This document shows, in pieces, positions 16,978 to 24,513 of a DNA stretch of 32,745 nucleotides. The notes beneath the pieces are model-generated. The model saw nothing but the letters and a program-made list of their open reading frames with translations, had not been told where the DNA came from and did not search any database. The first letter of the stretch is position 1. Every line of letters begins with the position of its first letter. The stretch comes from Gammaproteobacteria bacterium (GTDB taxonomy: Bacteria; Pseudomonadota; Gammaproteobacteria; Steroidobacterales; Steroidobacteraceae), in assembly GCA_030038755.1 (NCBI GenBank), contig JASHSK010000192.1:1-32745 (forward strand), given 5' to 3'. The position numbers and the translations under genes are program-made.

Positions 16978-17961
16978 ATGAGAATCGCAATCATTGGTCA
17001 GCAGGCCTTCGGACAGAGCGTGCTGGAAGCCTTTCTGGCACGCTCCGACACGGTCGCCGGAGTGTTCTGCGCGCCCGAGAAGCCCGGTGCGAAGCCCGAT
17101 CCGCTGCGCCAGGCAGCGCAGCAGCGCGGTCTGCGCGTCCTGCAGCTGCCCACGCTGCGCGATGCGGCGGCAGCCGCCGCGCTGCGCGAGCTCGACGTCG
17201 ACCTGGCCGTCATGGCCTACGTGCTGCAGTTCGCGCCGCAGGAGTTCGTCAACATCCCGCGCTACGGCACCATCCAATATCATCCATCGCTGCTGCCACG
17301 CTTTCGTGGGCCCAGTTCCATTCACTGGCCGCTGATCCTCGGCAGGACGATGACGGGGTTGACCATCTTCCGGCCAACCGATGGGCTGGACGAGGGGCCG
17401 GTCATCCTGCAGAAGTCGGTGCTCATCGGCGCCGACGACACGGTCGGCAGTCTGTATTTCGACAGGCTCTTCCCGCTCGGTGTGCTGGCGATGCTCGAGG
17501 CCGCCGATCTGGTAGTGCAGGGGCGTTCGCGGGAGATCCCGCAGGATGAGTCGCAGGCGAGCTACGAGGGCTGGTGCAGGGACCCGGAGGCGCGCATCAA
17601 CTGGCACAGCCATCTCGACCTGACCTACAACCTGATACGCGGCTGCAGCCCTTCCCCCGGCGCCTGGACGCTGTCACTCGGACGCAAGCTGCGCGTCTTC
17701 GAGGCCATCAAGCATCCGGCGCGCAGGTTCGCCGACGTCAGGGGCCAGCCCGGCGAGATCGTGGCGCTCGGCGAGCGGGGACTCGAGGTCGCAATGCAAG
17801 GGGGACACCTGGAGATTCTCCGCGTGCAGCTCGAAGGTGCGCAGAAGATGAGCGGAGCGGCTTATGCAGCGCTTCATGGGCTGCGCCCCGGTGCGCGAAT
17901 CGACGCCGATCCCGTGGCCGGACCCGAGGCCGCGCATCGCGATCGATCAGCCCTGGTGTAA
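16978..17961 (+). CDS. Formyltransferase, 10-formyl-THF dehydrogenase hydrolase-domain-like
   Basis: The 327-aa protein has an N-terminal formyltransferase Rossmann domain and a C-terminal Fmt-C/OB-like domain. Its motifs are IAIIGQQAFGQSV at the start, IQYHPSLLPRFRGPSSIHW, GLTIFRPTDGLDEGPVILQK, DDTVGSLYFDRLFP and INW..YNLIRG..PSPGAWT. These resemble the hydrolase domain of eukaryotic ALDH1L1 more than methionyl-tRNA formyltransferase. His102 and Asp138 match the catalytic pair of that domain with identical spacing of 36. The Asn two residues before the His in Fmt/GART is Gln here. It would release or transfer the formyl group of 10-formyltetrahydrofolate. ATG 16978 replaces the ORF-track start at 16870, which lies within the ALDH gene. 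No carrier-protein domain links it to the ALDH. A sugar N-formyltransferase is a possible alternative. Confidence 0.8.
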   Translation: MRIAIIGQQAFGQSVLEAFLARSDTVAGVFCAPEKPGAKPDPLRQAAQQRGLRVLQLPTLRDAAAAAALRELDVDLAVMAYVLQFAPQEFVNIPRYGTIQYHPSLLPRFRGPSSIHWPLILGRTMTGLTIFRPTDGLDEGPVILQKSVLIGADDTVGSLYFDRLFPLGVLAMLEAADLVVQGRSREIPQDESQASYEGWCRDPEARINWHSHLDLTYNLIRGCSPSPGAWTLSLGRKLRVFEAIKHPARRFADVRGQPGEIVALGERGLEVAMQGGHLEILRVQLEGAQKMSGAAYAALHGLRPGARIDADPVAGPEAAHRDRSALV

Positions 17962-18040
17962 TCGCGCATCGCGCCGCGGCCGAGACTGCCGGGCAAGTGC
18001 CGCAGCCACGGTTGGGAATGACCGCGGACGACGACCTGTT

Positions 18041-19258
18041 CTATTTCGGCGTGAGATGGAAAAGTCCGCCGTCGTCGGCGTCTTCCAGCATCCACAGCGT
18101 GCCGTCCGGCGCCTCCTCGATATCGCGCAGACGTTTGCCGAGGCTCCAGCGCTGCACTGCCCTGGCACCTCCCCTGCGGTCAAACGTGACGCGCACGAGC
18201 GCCTCGCTGGCCAGGCCGGTGATCAGGGCATTGCCATTCCAGGGGAATACGTTGCCCTTGTAGAACATGAGGTTGCCAGGCGCGATCACCGGCACCCAAT
18301 AGATCACCGGCTTGGCGAGGTCCGGCCGCGTATCAGGGCTGGGGATTGGCACCCCGTCATAGTTGACACCATAGGAAACCAGCGGCCAGCCGTAGTTCCT
18401 GCCGGGCTGGATCAGGCTCAGCTTGTCGCCGCCGCGCGGACCATGCTCGAGCTCCCAGAGCCGGCCGTCGGGAGCGAAGGCGAGACCATAGGGCGTGCGG
18501 TGGCCCGTGGTCCAGGTTTCCGCCGGCGTCAGGTTGGGCCCGGAGAACGTATAGGTGCTGACCACCGGTGCGGTCTTGGCTGCCTCGGTATCGATCGCCG
18601 GATCGATCAGGGGAATGGTCTGGGCGCCGACCTTGCCTGCCCACGGATTGCCAGGAGCGGGCTGGCCGTCCAGCGTCAGCCGCAGGATCTTGCCCTCCGG
18701 CTGATTCGGATCCTGGGCGGGCGTGAAGCGCTGCCGGTCGCCCACCGTGAGGAATAGATACCTGCCGTCCGGAGAGAAGGCGACCTGCGCGCCTTCCTGG
18801 CCGCCCTTGCCCTTGGGCAGCTGGCGCCAGAGCACCTGGAAGCCTTCGAGCCTCGAGCGCCGACCATCCAGCACGAGCCGGCCCCGCCCGAGCGCCAGCC
18901 CGCCGCCATAGTCACCCGGCTCCACATAGGTCAGGTACACATTGTGATCGGTACCGTAATGGGGCGACAGGAATACGCCCAGCATGCCGTTCTGACCTTC
19001 GTAATAGCTGACCGGGACACCGCTGATCTGCGTCTTGGCGCCCTGCTCGGTGATCAGATCGAGCCGGCCGACCTTCTCGGTCACCAGCATGCGGCCGTCG
19101 GGCAGAAACGCGATACGCCACGGCAGGTCGAGCGTCGCCACCTGCGTGATGTTGAAGGGAAGATTGGGATCGGATTTCTGCTCGCCGGCATTGACCTGGG
19201 CGTGCGCCGCACTCGACAGCAGAACAGTCAGAAAAACCAGGCTCGTCGGCTTTGTCAT
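18041..19258 (-). CDS. PQQ-dependent sugar (aldose) dehydrogenase, periplasmic
   Basis: This 405-aa protein has a Sec signal peptide (MTKPTSLVFLTVLLSSAAHA) and a six-bladed beta-propeller typical of the soluble glucose/aldose dehydrogenase (YliI/GDH-B) family. Family signatures are LPWRIAFLPDGRMLVTEKVGRL, GQNGMLGVFLSPHYG, TGHRTPYGLAFAPDGRLWELEHGPRGGDKLSLIQPGRNYGWP and a C-terminal LRDIEEAPDGTLWMLED. It would oxidise aldoses in the periplasm with PQQ and pass electrons onward. No PQQ synthesis genes are in the window. ATG 19258 is preferred to the ORF-track 19489 because it gives the signal peptide and has AAGGGA upstream. It is divergent from ada across a 225-bp region that contains an AGTATACT box on its upstream side. 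Confidence 0.9.
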   Translation of the reverse strand: MTKPTSLVFLTVLLSSAAHAQVNAGEQKSDPNLPFNITQVATLDLPWRIAFLPDGRMLVTEKVGRLDLITEQGAKTQISGVPVSYYEGQNGMLGVFLSPHYGTDHNVYLTYVEPGDYGGGLALGRGRLVLDGRRSRLEGFQVLWRQLPKGKGGQEGAQVAFSPDGRYLFLTVGDRQRFTPAQDPNQPEGKILRLTLDGQPAPGNPWAGKVGAQTIPLIDPAIDTEAAKTAPVVSTYTFSGPNLTPAETWTTGHRTPYGLAFAPDGRLWELEHGPRGGDKLSLIQPGRNYGWPLVSYGVNYDGVPIPSPDTRPDLAKPVIYWVPVIAPGNLMFYKGNVFPWNGNALITGLASEALVRVTFDRRGGARAVQRWSLGKRLRDIEEAPDGTLWMLEDADDGGLFHLTPK

Positions 19259-19483
19259 TGTTCGGTTCCCTTGCACGCTGCGGCGCAGGCTCATCTTGCG
19301 AACCCGGCAAGTATACTCGCGGCGCACAAGCAGCCGCGGCGTTCCACCCTCTGCGTCCTGCTGCATCGCCCCTGCGTCATTGCCCCTCGCGGCACCCCGA
19401 GTCGGGGTTTGATCGCAAGCCGTGAGGTGCATGCTCCGCGGCTTTGCGCGACGATGATGACCGCAACGCATTGGAGATCCCCC

Positions 19484-20584
19484 ATGCACTCATCATCGCT
19501 GCCGATTTCGGGCGCGGACCGCGCCGGCCCGCGACGCTTCGCCAGCGAGCGAGCGCGCTGGACCGCCTGCCTGGCGCGTGACCGATCCGCCGACGGACAG
19601 TTCGTGTTCGGCGTGCGCACGACAGGAATCTTCTGCCGTCCCTCGTGCGCCGCGCGTCGCCCGCGACGCACGAACGTGCGCTTTTACGAGGACGCCGCGG
19701 CCGCGCGCCGCGCCGGACTGCGTCCCTGCCGGCGCTGCGATCCGGAAGGATACGGCCAGGGCGAACGCGATGCGGCGCGCGTCGCGCGCATCTGCCGGCT
19801 GCTCGAACACAGCTCCACGCCCGTGCCGCTGACAGTGCTGGCACGACGCGCCGCGCTGAGCCCGTTTCATTTCCATCGGCTGTTCAAGCGCCTCACGGGC
19901 ATGACCCCGGCGGCCTACCAGCGCGCGCAGCGCAGCGAGCGGCTGCGTGCGCGGCTGCGCGCCGGCGATCGCGTCACCGATGCGATCTACGCTGCCGGTT
20001 ATGGCTCGAGCGCCCGCTTCTACGCCGACAGCGATGCGACGCTGGGCATGAGCCCGCGCAGCTACCGCAGTGGCGGAGCAGGCAGCGTGATCCACTTCGC
20101 CTCGACGGGCTGCTGGCTGGGGACGCTGCTGGTCGCGACCACGCGGCGCGGGGTATGCGCCATCCTGCTCGGTGACGCTGCCGACGATCTGCACAAGGAT
20201 CTGCGCCGTCGCTTCCCACACGCGCAGCTGCAGGCGGGCGACGCGCGCTTCTCGCGCCTGCTGGCGCGCGTGATCCGCGCGCTGGAACGGCCCGCGCTCG
20301 CCGCGCGGCTGCCGCTGGACCTGCAGGGAACGGTGTTTCAGCGTCGCGTGTGGGAGGCGCTGCGGGCCGTGCCTGCCGGTACCACGGCCAGCTACGCCGA
20401 GATCGCGCGCCGCATCGGCCATCCGCGCGCGGTGCGCGCCGTCGGACAGGCCATCGGGGCGAACCCGGTGGCCGTGGCGGTGCCCTGCCACCGCATCGTC
20501 CGCAGCGACGGCTCGCTGTGTGGCTACCACTGGGGCACCGAGCGCAAACGCGCACTGCTCGAGCGCGAGGCGCCGAGCCGATGA
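19484..20584 (+). CDS. ada: Ada, bifunctional DNA methyltransferase and transcriptional activator
   Basis: Ada directly removes methyl groups from O6-methylguanine and from methylphosphotriesters; once methylated it activates the adaptive response. The domains in order are the N-terminal zinc-binding domain with Cys51, Cys55, Cys82 and Cys85 (FCRPSC, then CRRC, same spacing as E. coli), an AraC-type HTH (LARRAALSPFHFHRLFKRLTGMTP), and the C-terminal methyltransferase with acceptor Cys335 in VAVPCHRIV. At 366 aa it is close to the usual size. ATG 19484 has GGAG seven bases upstream; in-frame ATGs at 19454 and 19457 are alternatives. The stop overlaps the alkB start as ATGA, giving the classic ada-alkB operon. 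A clear ada box could not be found upstream. Confidence 0.96.
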   Translation: MHSSSLPISGADRAGPRRFASERARWTACLARDRSADGQFVFGVRTTGIFCRPSCAARRPRRTNVRFYEDAAAARRAGLRPCRRCDPEGYGQGERDAARVARICRLLEHSSTPVPLTVLARRAALSPFHFHRLFKRLTGMTPAAYQRAQRSERLRARLRAGDRVTDAIYAAGYGSSARFYADSDATLGMSPRSYRSGGAGSVIHFASTGCWLGTLLVATTRRGVCAILLGDAADDLHKDLRRRFPHAQLQAGDARFSRLLARVIRALERPALAARLPLDLQGTVFQRRVWEALRAVPAGTTASYAEIARRIGHPRAVRAVGQAIGANPVAVAVPCHRIVRSDGSLCGYHWGTERKRALLEREAPSR

Positions 20585-21231
20585 GAGCCGCGCTGCCGGC
20601 GCTGCTGTTGCCGCGCGCCGCCCGGGAGCCTCTGGGCGAGGCAGCGGCGCTGCTGCCGGGATTCGCGACTGCCGAGGCCGATGCTCTGCCGGCGCTGCTG
20701 CAGGCGCTGTGGCGGGAGGCGCCGCTGCGCCACATGGTGACGCCCGGCGGTGCGCGCATGTCCGTGGCCATGAGCAACTGCGGAGAGGCCGGCTGGGTCA
20801 GCGATCGTCGCGGGTACCGCTACGAGCGCTGCGATCCGCACAGCGGGCGGCCCTGGCCGCCGATGCCGGCGCAGCTGCGCGAGCTGGCGCGACGCGCGGC
20901 CAGCGCGGCCGGGTTCGAGGCTTTCGAGCCCGACGCCTGCCTGATCAACTGCTACACGCCCGGCACGCGCCTCTCATTGCACCAGGACCGCGATGAGAGC
21001 GACCTGCACTCGCCGGTCGTATCGCTCTCCTGCGGACTGCCGGCCACGTTCCTGTTCGGAGGGCTGCGGCGAAGCGATCCCCTGCGCCGCACGCCGCTGT
21101 TTCACGGCGACGTGGTGGTCTGGGGCGGGCCGCAGCGACTGGCCTTTCACGGCGTCGCGCCACTGCTCGAGGGGGAGCATCCCCTGACCGGACGCCGCCG
21201 CATCAATCTGACGTTTCGCCGCGCGTTCTGA
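20581..21231 (+). CDS. alkB: AlkB, DNA oxidative demethylase
   Basis: AlkB is an Fe(II)/2-oxoglutarate dioxygenase that repairs 1-methyladenine and 3-methylcytosine in DNA. The 216-aa length equals that of E. coli AlkB. The iron triad is present: His134 and Asp136 in HQDRDE and a distal His190 in AFHGV. The 2-oxoglutarate-binding Arg lies in RRINLTFRR at the C-terminus, and NCYTPGTRLSLHQD is family-typical. It overlaps ada by four bases, so it is co-expressed with it. Confidence 0.97.
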   Translation: MRAALPALLLPRAAREPLGEAAALLPGFATAEADALPALLQALWREAPLRHMVTPGGARMSVAMSNCGEAGWVSDRRGYRYERCDPHSGRPWPPMPAQLRELARRAASAAGFEAFEPDACLINCYTPGTRLSLHQDRDESDLHSPVVSLSCGLPATFLFGGLRRSDPLRRTPLFHGDVVVWGGPQRLAFHGVAPLLEGEHPLTGRRRINLTFRRAF

Positions 21232-21315
21232 CTGCACTGCGGTCGCGGTTGCCACCCGGGCCCCCGCAGGGTTGCACGGGTGACATGAACCACGCATCCC
21301 GGCGATCCCGTCGGC

Positions 21316-21321
21316 TATAAT
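21316..21321 (+). promoter_or_regulatory. Candidate -10 box upstream of cytochrome c gene
   Basis: A perfect TATAAT stands in the 126-bp gap between alkB and the cytochrome c gene, about 37 bases before its GTG start. No matching -35 hexamer is evident at 16-18 bp, so this is a weak call. Confidence 0.35.
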
Positions 21322-21357
21322 TTCCGAATTATCCCTTGACAGCATCGGTCGACCCCC

Positions 21358-21921
21358 GTGGATATGCAGGAAACGAAGCAGCAGGACTCGCAGTTCATTA
21401 CCGTCTTCTCCCTCGTGATCGGCCTGTTGGTCGCCGTAGCGGTGGTGCTCTTCGCGCTGGCGCGCGTGGTGGCCGCACACACCGAGGATGTCCAGGTGTA
21501 CGACGATCCTCTGTACGTCTCCACCGTCGACGAGCGCACCGCGCCCTTCGCGCGCGAGGCCATCGCCGGCAAGGACAATTCGGCGCTTGCGATCGCGGCG
21601 CCTGCGGGGGCGGGGCCGTCGATCGCGCTGGCGGTGCCGAAGAACGGCAAGGAGCTGTTCATGCAGGTCTGCATGACCTGCCACGGTCCGGGACTGGTGG
21701 GCGCGCCCAAGGCCGGCGACAAGGTCGCCTGGGCCTCGGCGATCGCCGAGGGGCGCTCGACCCTGTACCAGCACGCCCTGCATGGCTTCACCGGCAAGAC
21801 CGGTACGATGCCTGCCAAGGGCGGACGCACCGATCTGCCCGACGCTCTTATCCAGGAGGGCGTTGACTACATGCTTTCGCTGGTGGGGCAGCCGTTGCCC
21901 GCGGGCGAGCATTTCCAGTAG
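21358..21921 (+). CDS. Membrane-anchored cytochrome c5 family protein
   Basis: The 187-aa product has one N-terminal transmembrane helix (FSLVIGLLVAVAVVLFALARVVAA), a periplasmic linker of about 60 residues, and a C-terminal class I cytochrome c domain. The haem motif is CMTCH at residues 105-109. The axial Met is probably Met151 in GTMPAKGG, and the C-terminal helix is ALIQEGVDYMLSLV. It would shuttle electrons at the periplasmic face of the inner membrane. The start is GTG 21358 or ATG 21364; neither has a strong ribosome binding site. It converges closely on yifB. Confidence 0.9.
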   Translation: MDMQETKQQDSQFITVFSLVIGLLVAVAVVLFALARVVAAHTEDVQVYDDPLYVSTVDERTAPFAREAIAGKDNSALAIAAPAGAGPSIALAVPKNGKELFMQVCMTCHGPGLVGAPKAGDKVAWASAIAEGRSTLYQHALHGFTGKTGTMPAKGGRTDLPDALIQEGVDYMLSLVGQPLPAGEHFQ

Positions 21922-21925
21922 ATCT

Positions 21926-23587
21926 CTAGCCGTCGGGCTCCGCTGCCAGCGGCCGGCGCAGTTGGATGGCCTCGGCCAGATGGGCCGGCTCGATGGCTTC
22001 GCTGTCGGCCAGGTCCGCGATGGTGCGGCTCAGCCCCAGCAGGCGCTGCACACCCCGTCCGGAGAGTGGCCAGCGCTGGCAGGCCTGACGCATCAGTCGC
22101 GCCGTAGGCGCGGGTAGCGCCCGGCATTCGCGCAGGGCCGACACCGGGCCATTCAGCGCCCCGGAGCGCTGCAGGCGCCGCGCGCGTGCGGCGCGCACCT
22201 GCGCGGCATAGTCCGCGCCATCGGTACCTCCACCGACCAGCTGTGCCAGCTCCCGCGCGGCCAGACGCGCTACCGTCACGCGGATGTCGATGCGATCCAG
22301 CAGCGGGCCCGAGACGCGCTCGCGATAGTGGCGCACCTGCCCGGGCGTGCAGCGACACTCGACGCGCGCATCGCCCTGGTAGCCGCACGGACAGGGATTC
22401 ATCGCCGCAATCAGCTGGAAGCGCGCCGGCAGGTGCAACCGCCGCGCGGCGCGCGCGATGGTGATGCGGCCGCTCTCGAGCGGCTCGCGCAATGCTTCGA
22501 GCACGCGTCGATCGAACTCCGGCAGCTCGTCGAGAAACAGCACTCCACAGTGCGCCAGGCTGATCTCTCCGGGCAGCACCGCGGCCCCGCCGCCGACCAT
22601 GGCACTGGCGGAGCTGGTGTGATGCGGGCAACGAAACGGCCGCCGAGTCCAATCGCGTGCTTGCAACCGCTGCCCCGACAGCGCGCGCAGGCTGGCCACC
22701 TCGAGCGCCTCCTCGGCGCTGAGCGGTGGAAGCAGCGCCGGCAGGCGCGCCGCCAGCATGCTCTTGCCACTGCCAGGCGGCCCGATCAGCAGGATCGAAT
22801 GTCCGCCCACAGCGGCGATCACCAGCGCGCGCTTGGCATGGTGCTGCCCGATGACCTCGGCGAGCCCCGGTACCTCGGCATCATCGCGGACCTGCACGTC
22901 GGCGGCCAGCGCATCGATCGGCTGAATGCGAAACAGCTCGGGCCCGCTGGCCGAGCCACCCGCCGCCGGCCCGGGTGGTGGCGGCGACCCAGGCGACCCG
23001 GGCGGCGATCCAGGCGCCCCGGGTAACCCCGGCGCCCCGGGTGACCCAGGCGACCCGAGCGCCCCGGGCGACCCAGGCCCCCTGATGTAGGCGCGCACCG
23101 CGGCGCGCAGGTGCGTGGCCGCGCAGGCCGAGGCTACCGCCGCAAGAGCCACCTCCTCGGCATTCGCGGCCGGCACGATCAGCGTGTGACCGGCGCGCGA
23201 GGCCTGCAGGGCCGCCAGAAATAGCCCGTTCACCGGCTTGAGCTCGCCCGCGAGACCCAGCTCTCCGTAGCACTCGACGAGCGGCCGCGCCGGCGCCGCC
23301 AGTTGGCCGCTGGCGATCAGCAACCCCAGCGCGATCGGCAGGTCAAAGCGCCCGCCGTGCTTTGCGAGCTCCACGGGCGCCAGGTTGACGGTGATGCGCC
23401 GCTGCGGAAAGTCGTACCCGGAGTTCTCGAGCGCGGCGCGCACGCGCTCGCGACTCTCGCGCACCACCAGGGCCGGTAGCCCGACGATCGTGAAAGCCGG
23501 CAATCCGACACCGAGGTGCACTTCCACCTGCACCTGCGGTGCCTCCATGCCCAGCTCGGCGCGGCTGAGCACGCGCGCAACGCCCAT
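21926..23587 (-). CDS. comM: YifB/ComM family Mg-chelatase-like AAA+ ATPase
   Basis: This protein of about 553 aa is a YifB/ComM helicase-type ATPase, in known members a branch-migration enzyme used in natural transformation. An N-terminal Lon-protease-like S16 domain is followed by the AAA+ domain with Walker A GPPGSGKS (residues 269-276) and Walker B VLFLDELPEF. Near the C-terminal half lies the cysteine cluster CPCGYQGDARVECRC typical of the family. ATG 23587 is chosen over 23617 because MGVARVLSRAELGMEAPQVQVEVHL is the normal family start. The odd feature is a Gly-Pro-Ser tract of about 38 residues (170-207), built of collagen-like G-x-y triplets, between the two domains. Confidence 0.92.
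   Translation of the reverse strand: MGVARVLSRAELGMEAPQVQVEVHLGVGLPAFTIVGLPALVVRESRERVRAALENSGYDFPQRRITVNLAPVELAKHGGRFDLPIALGLLIASGQLAAPARPLVECYGELGLAGELKPVNGLFLAALQASRAGHTLIVPAANAEEVALAAVASACAATHLRAAVRAYIRGPGSPGALGSPGSPGAPGLPGAPGSPPGSPGSPPPPGPAAGGSASGPELFRIQPIDALAADVQVRDDAEVPGLAEVIGQHHAKRALVIAAVGGHSILLIGPPGSGKSMLAARLPALLPPLSAEEALEVASLRALSGQRLQARDWTRRPFRCPHHTSSASAMVGGGAAVLPGEISLAHCGVLFLDELPEFDRRVLEALREPLESGRITIARAARRLHLPARFQLIAAMNPCPCGYQGDARVECRCTPGQVRHYRERVSGPLLDRIDIRVTVARLAARELAQLVGGGTDGADYAAQVRAARARRLQRSGALNGPVSALRECRALPAPTARLMRQACQRWPLSGRGVQRLLGLSRTIADLADSEAIEPAHLAEAIQLRRPLAAEPDG
22967..23080 (-). repeat. Collagen-like 9-bp repeat tract inside yifB/comM
   Basis: Imperfect 9-bp units of the type GGGTCGCCT/GGGGCGCCT encode G-S-P and G-A-P triplets in the interdomain linker of yifB. 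The tract is low complexity and could change length by replication slippage in multiples of three without breaking the frame. Confidence 0.8.
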
Positions 23588-23659
23588 GAGCCCGCAGCGC
23601 CCGCCCGCGCCCCTCACGCCGCTGCAGATCGTGAGCCCGTCCAGCTCGCGTCGATCGCG

Positions 23660-23935
23660 CTACTGCACGGGTGGTGGCACCTCTTCTCCCAGCTCCTTCA
23701 GGTGCTTCTCGAGCGCGGCCACGCGCACTTCGAGTTGCTCGAGGCGCGCGCGCGTGCGCTCGAGGACCTTGGTCTGCACGTCGAATTCGTCGCGCGTCGT
23801 CAGGTCGAGCCGTCCGAGACTCGACTGCAGCACCGCGCGGAAGTTGCTCTCGATATCCCGGCGCATCGTGCGTGCGGTCTCGGGTAGTCGCTCGAACAAT
23901 GCCCGCGCAATGTCCTCGATACGAAGGTTGTCCAT
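23660..23935 (-). CDS. ubiK: UbiK/YqiC family ubiquinone biosynthesis accessory factor (BMFP)
   Basis: This is a 91-aa protein of the BMFP family. An N-terminal amphipathic helix (IEDIARALFERLPETARTMRRDIESNFRAVLQ) is followed by a coiled coil (VLERTRARLEQLEVRVAALEKHLKEL). In E. coli UbiK assists the ubiquinone biosynthesis complex. ATG 23935 is used because GAGGGGA lies just upstream; the ORF track's 24283 start includes unrelated sequence. It lies 72 bases upstream of yifB on the same strand and divergent from the PII gene. Its C-terminus has a PPP tail. Confidence 0.88.
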   Translation of the reverse strand: MDNLRIEDIARALFERLPETARTMRRDIESNFRAVLQSSLGRLDLTTRDEFDVQTKVLERTRARLEQLEVRVAALEKHLKELGEEVPPPVQ

Positions 23936-24007
23936 CGTGATCCCCTCAGGCGTAAGCGCCCGATATTCGCCCCGAAACCGCGCATACCCGCCAATCCCAT
24001 GGCCAAA

Positions 24008-24086
24008 CTGGTGCAGACCGCGGCCGCGGCACCCGACAACTCCTGATTTCACAGGCCGGCCGCTCGTGGCATGGATTCTGCACCAG
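24008..24086. promoter_or_regulatory. NtrC-like half sites forming a 10-bp inverted repeat
   Basis: CTGGTGCAGA at 24008-24017 and its exact reverse complement TCTGCACCAG at 24077-24086 stand in the gap upstream of the PII gene. TGGTGCA/TGCACCA are the half sites of the NtrC consensus (TGCACC-N5-GGTGCA). Each half is isolated here, with only a partial partner five bases away, so function is a guess supported mainly by the nitrogen-related neighbour genes. Confidence 0.4.
24067..24082 (+). promoter_or_regulatory. Candidate sigma-54 (-24/-12) promoter for PII-amt
   Basis: TGGCATGGATTCTGCA matches the sigma-54 consensus TGGCACG-N4-TTGCA at 10 of 12 defined positions. It has the invariant GG and GC separated by exactly ten bases. 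The start site would be near 24094, leaving about 80 bases of leader before the PII gene. Control of PII-amt operons by sigma-54 and NtrC is well established in proteobacteria. Confidence 0.5.
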
Positions 24087-24172
24087 GGGCTCCAGCGCCG
24101 TTCCTGGACCTTCCAAGAATACGCGCGCTGGTTGGGTCCCGGCATCCGGATTAAAGGCTGGTTCGTTGCGAA

Positions 24173-24469
24173 ATGTCTGTCATGAAGATGATCACGGCGG
24201 TCGTTCGGCCCTTCAAGCTGGACGATCTGCGGCAAGCGATCGCTCAACTCGGCGTACAGGGCGTCACGGTGACCGAAGTGCATGAGGCGCAGTTCGGACC
24301 GCGCACCAAGCTGGAGATCGCGGTGGACGATGCGATCGTCGAGCCGGTGCTCGAGGCACTGGCGAACGTTTCCAGAACCGGCCGGCCCGGTGACGGACGC
24401 ATCCTGGTCGGCGAGCTCGAACAGGTGATCCGCATCCGCACCGGAGAGACCGGAGCCCCAGCCACCTAG
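24173..24469 (+). CDS. PII-family signal protein with deleted T-loop
   Basis: The 98-aa protein aligns with GlnB/GlnK from MKMITAVVRPFKLDDLRQAIAQLGVQGVTVTEV through a TGRPGDGRILV segment to the C-terminal EQVIRIRTGETG. Between TEV and KLEIAV only nine residues (HEAQFGPRT) replace the usual 26, so 17 residues are missing. The missing part is the T-loop, including the Tyr51 region that is uridylylated and that plugs AmtB. ATP-binding elements (GDGRI, the RIRTGE region) remain. Start choice: ATG 24173 or 24182; neither has a clear Shine-Dalgarno sequence. It is followed by amt 44 bases later and preceded by a candidate sigma-54 promoter, so it belongs to nitrogen regulation, but it cannot work exactly like GlnK. 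The frame is intact across the deletion, with no sign of a pseudogene. Confidence 0.88.
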   Translation: MSVMKMITAVVRPFKLDDLRQAIAQLGVQGVTVTEVHEAQFGPRTKLEIAVDDAIVEPVLEALANVSRTGRPGDGRILVGELEQVIRIRTGETGAPAT

Positions 24470-24513
24470 TCGCTAATTTTTCTTCACTGAAACCAAAGCG
24501 GGAGTCGCACGTC

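Noticed and set aside
19259-19483. Ada box upstream of ada
   Set aside because: Only GCGCAAAG-like sequence on the minus strand was found, with the halves in the wrong order relative to AAAGCGCA.
24156-24169. Second sigma-54-like match (GG-N10-GC) right before the PII start
   Set aside because: The transcription start would fall at about 24181, inside the coding region, so the site at 24067-24082 is preferred.
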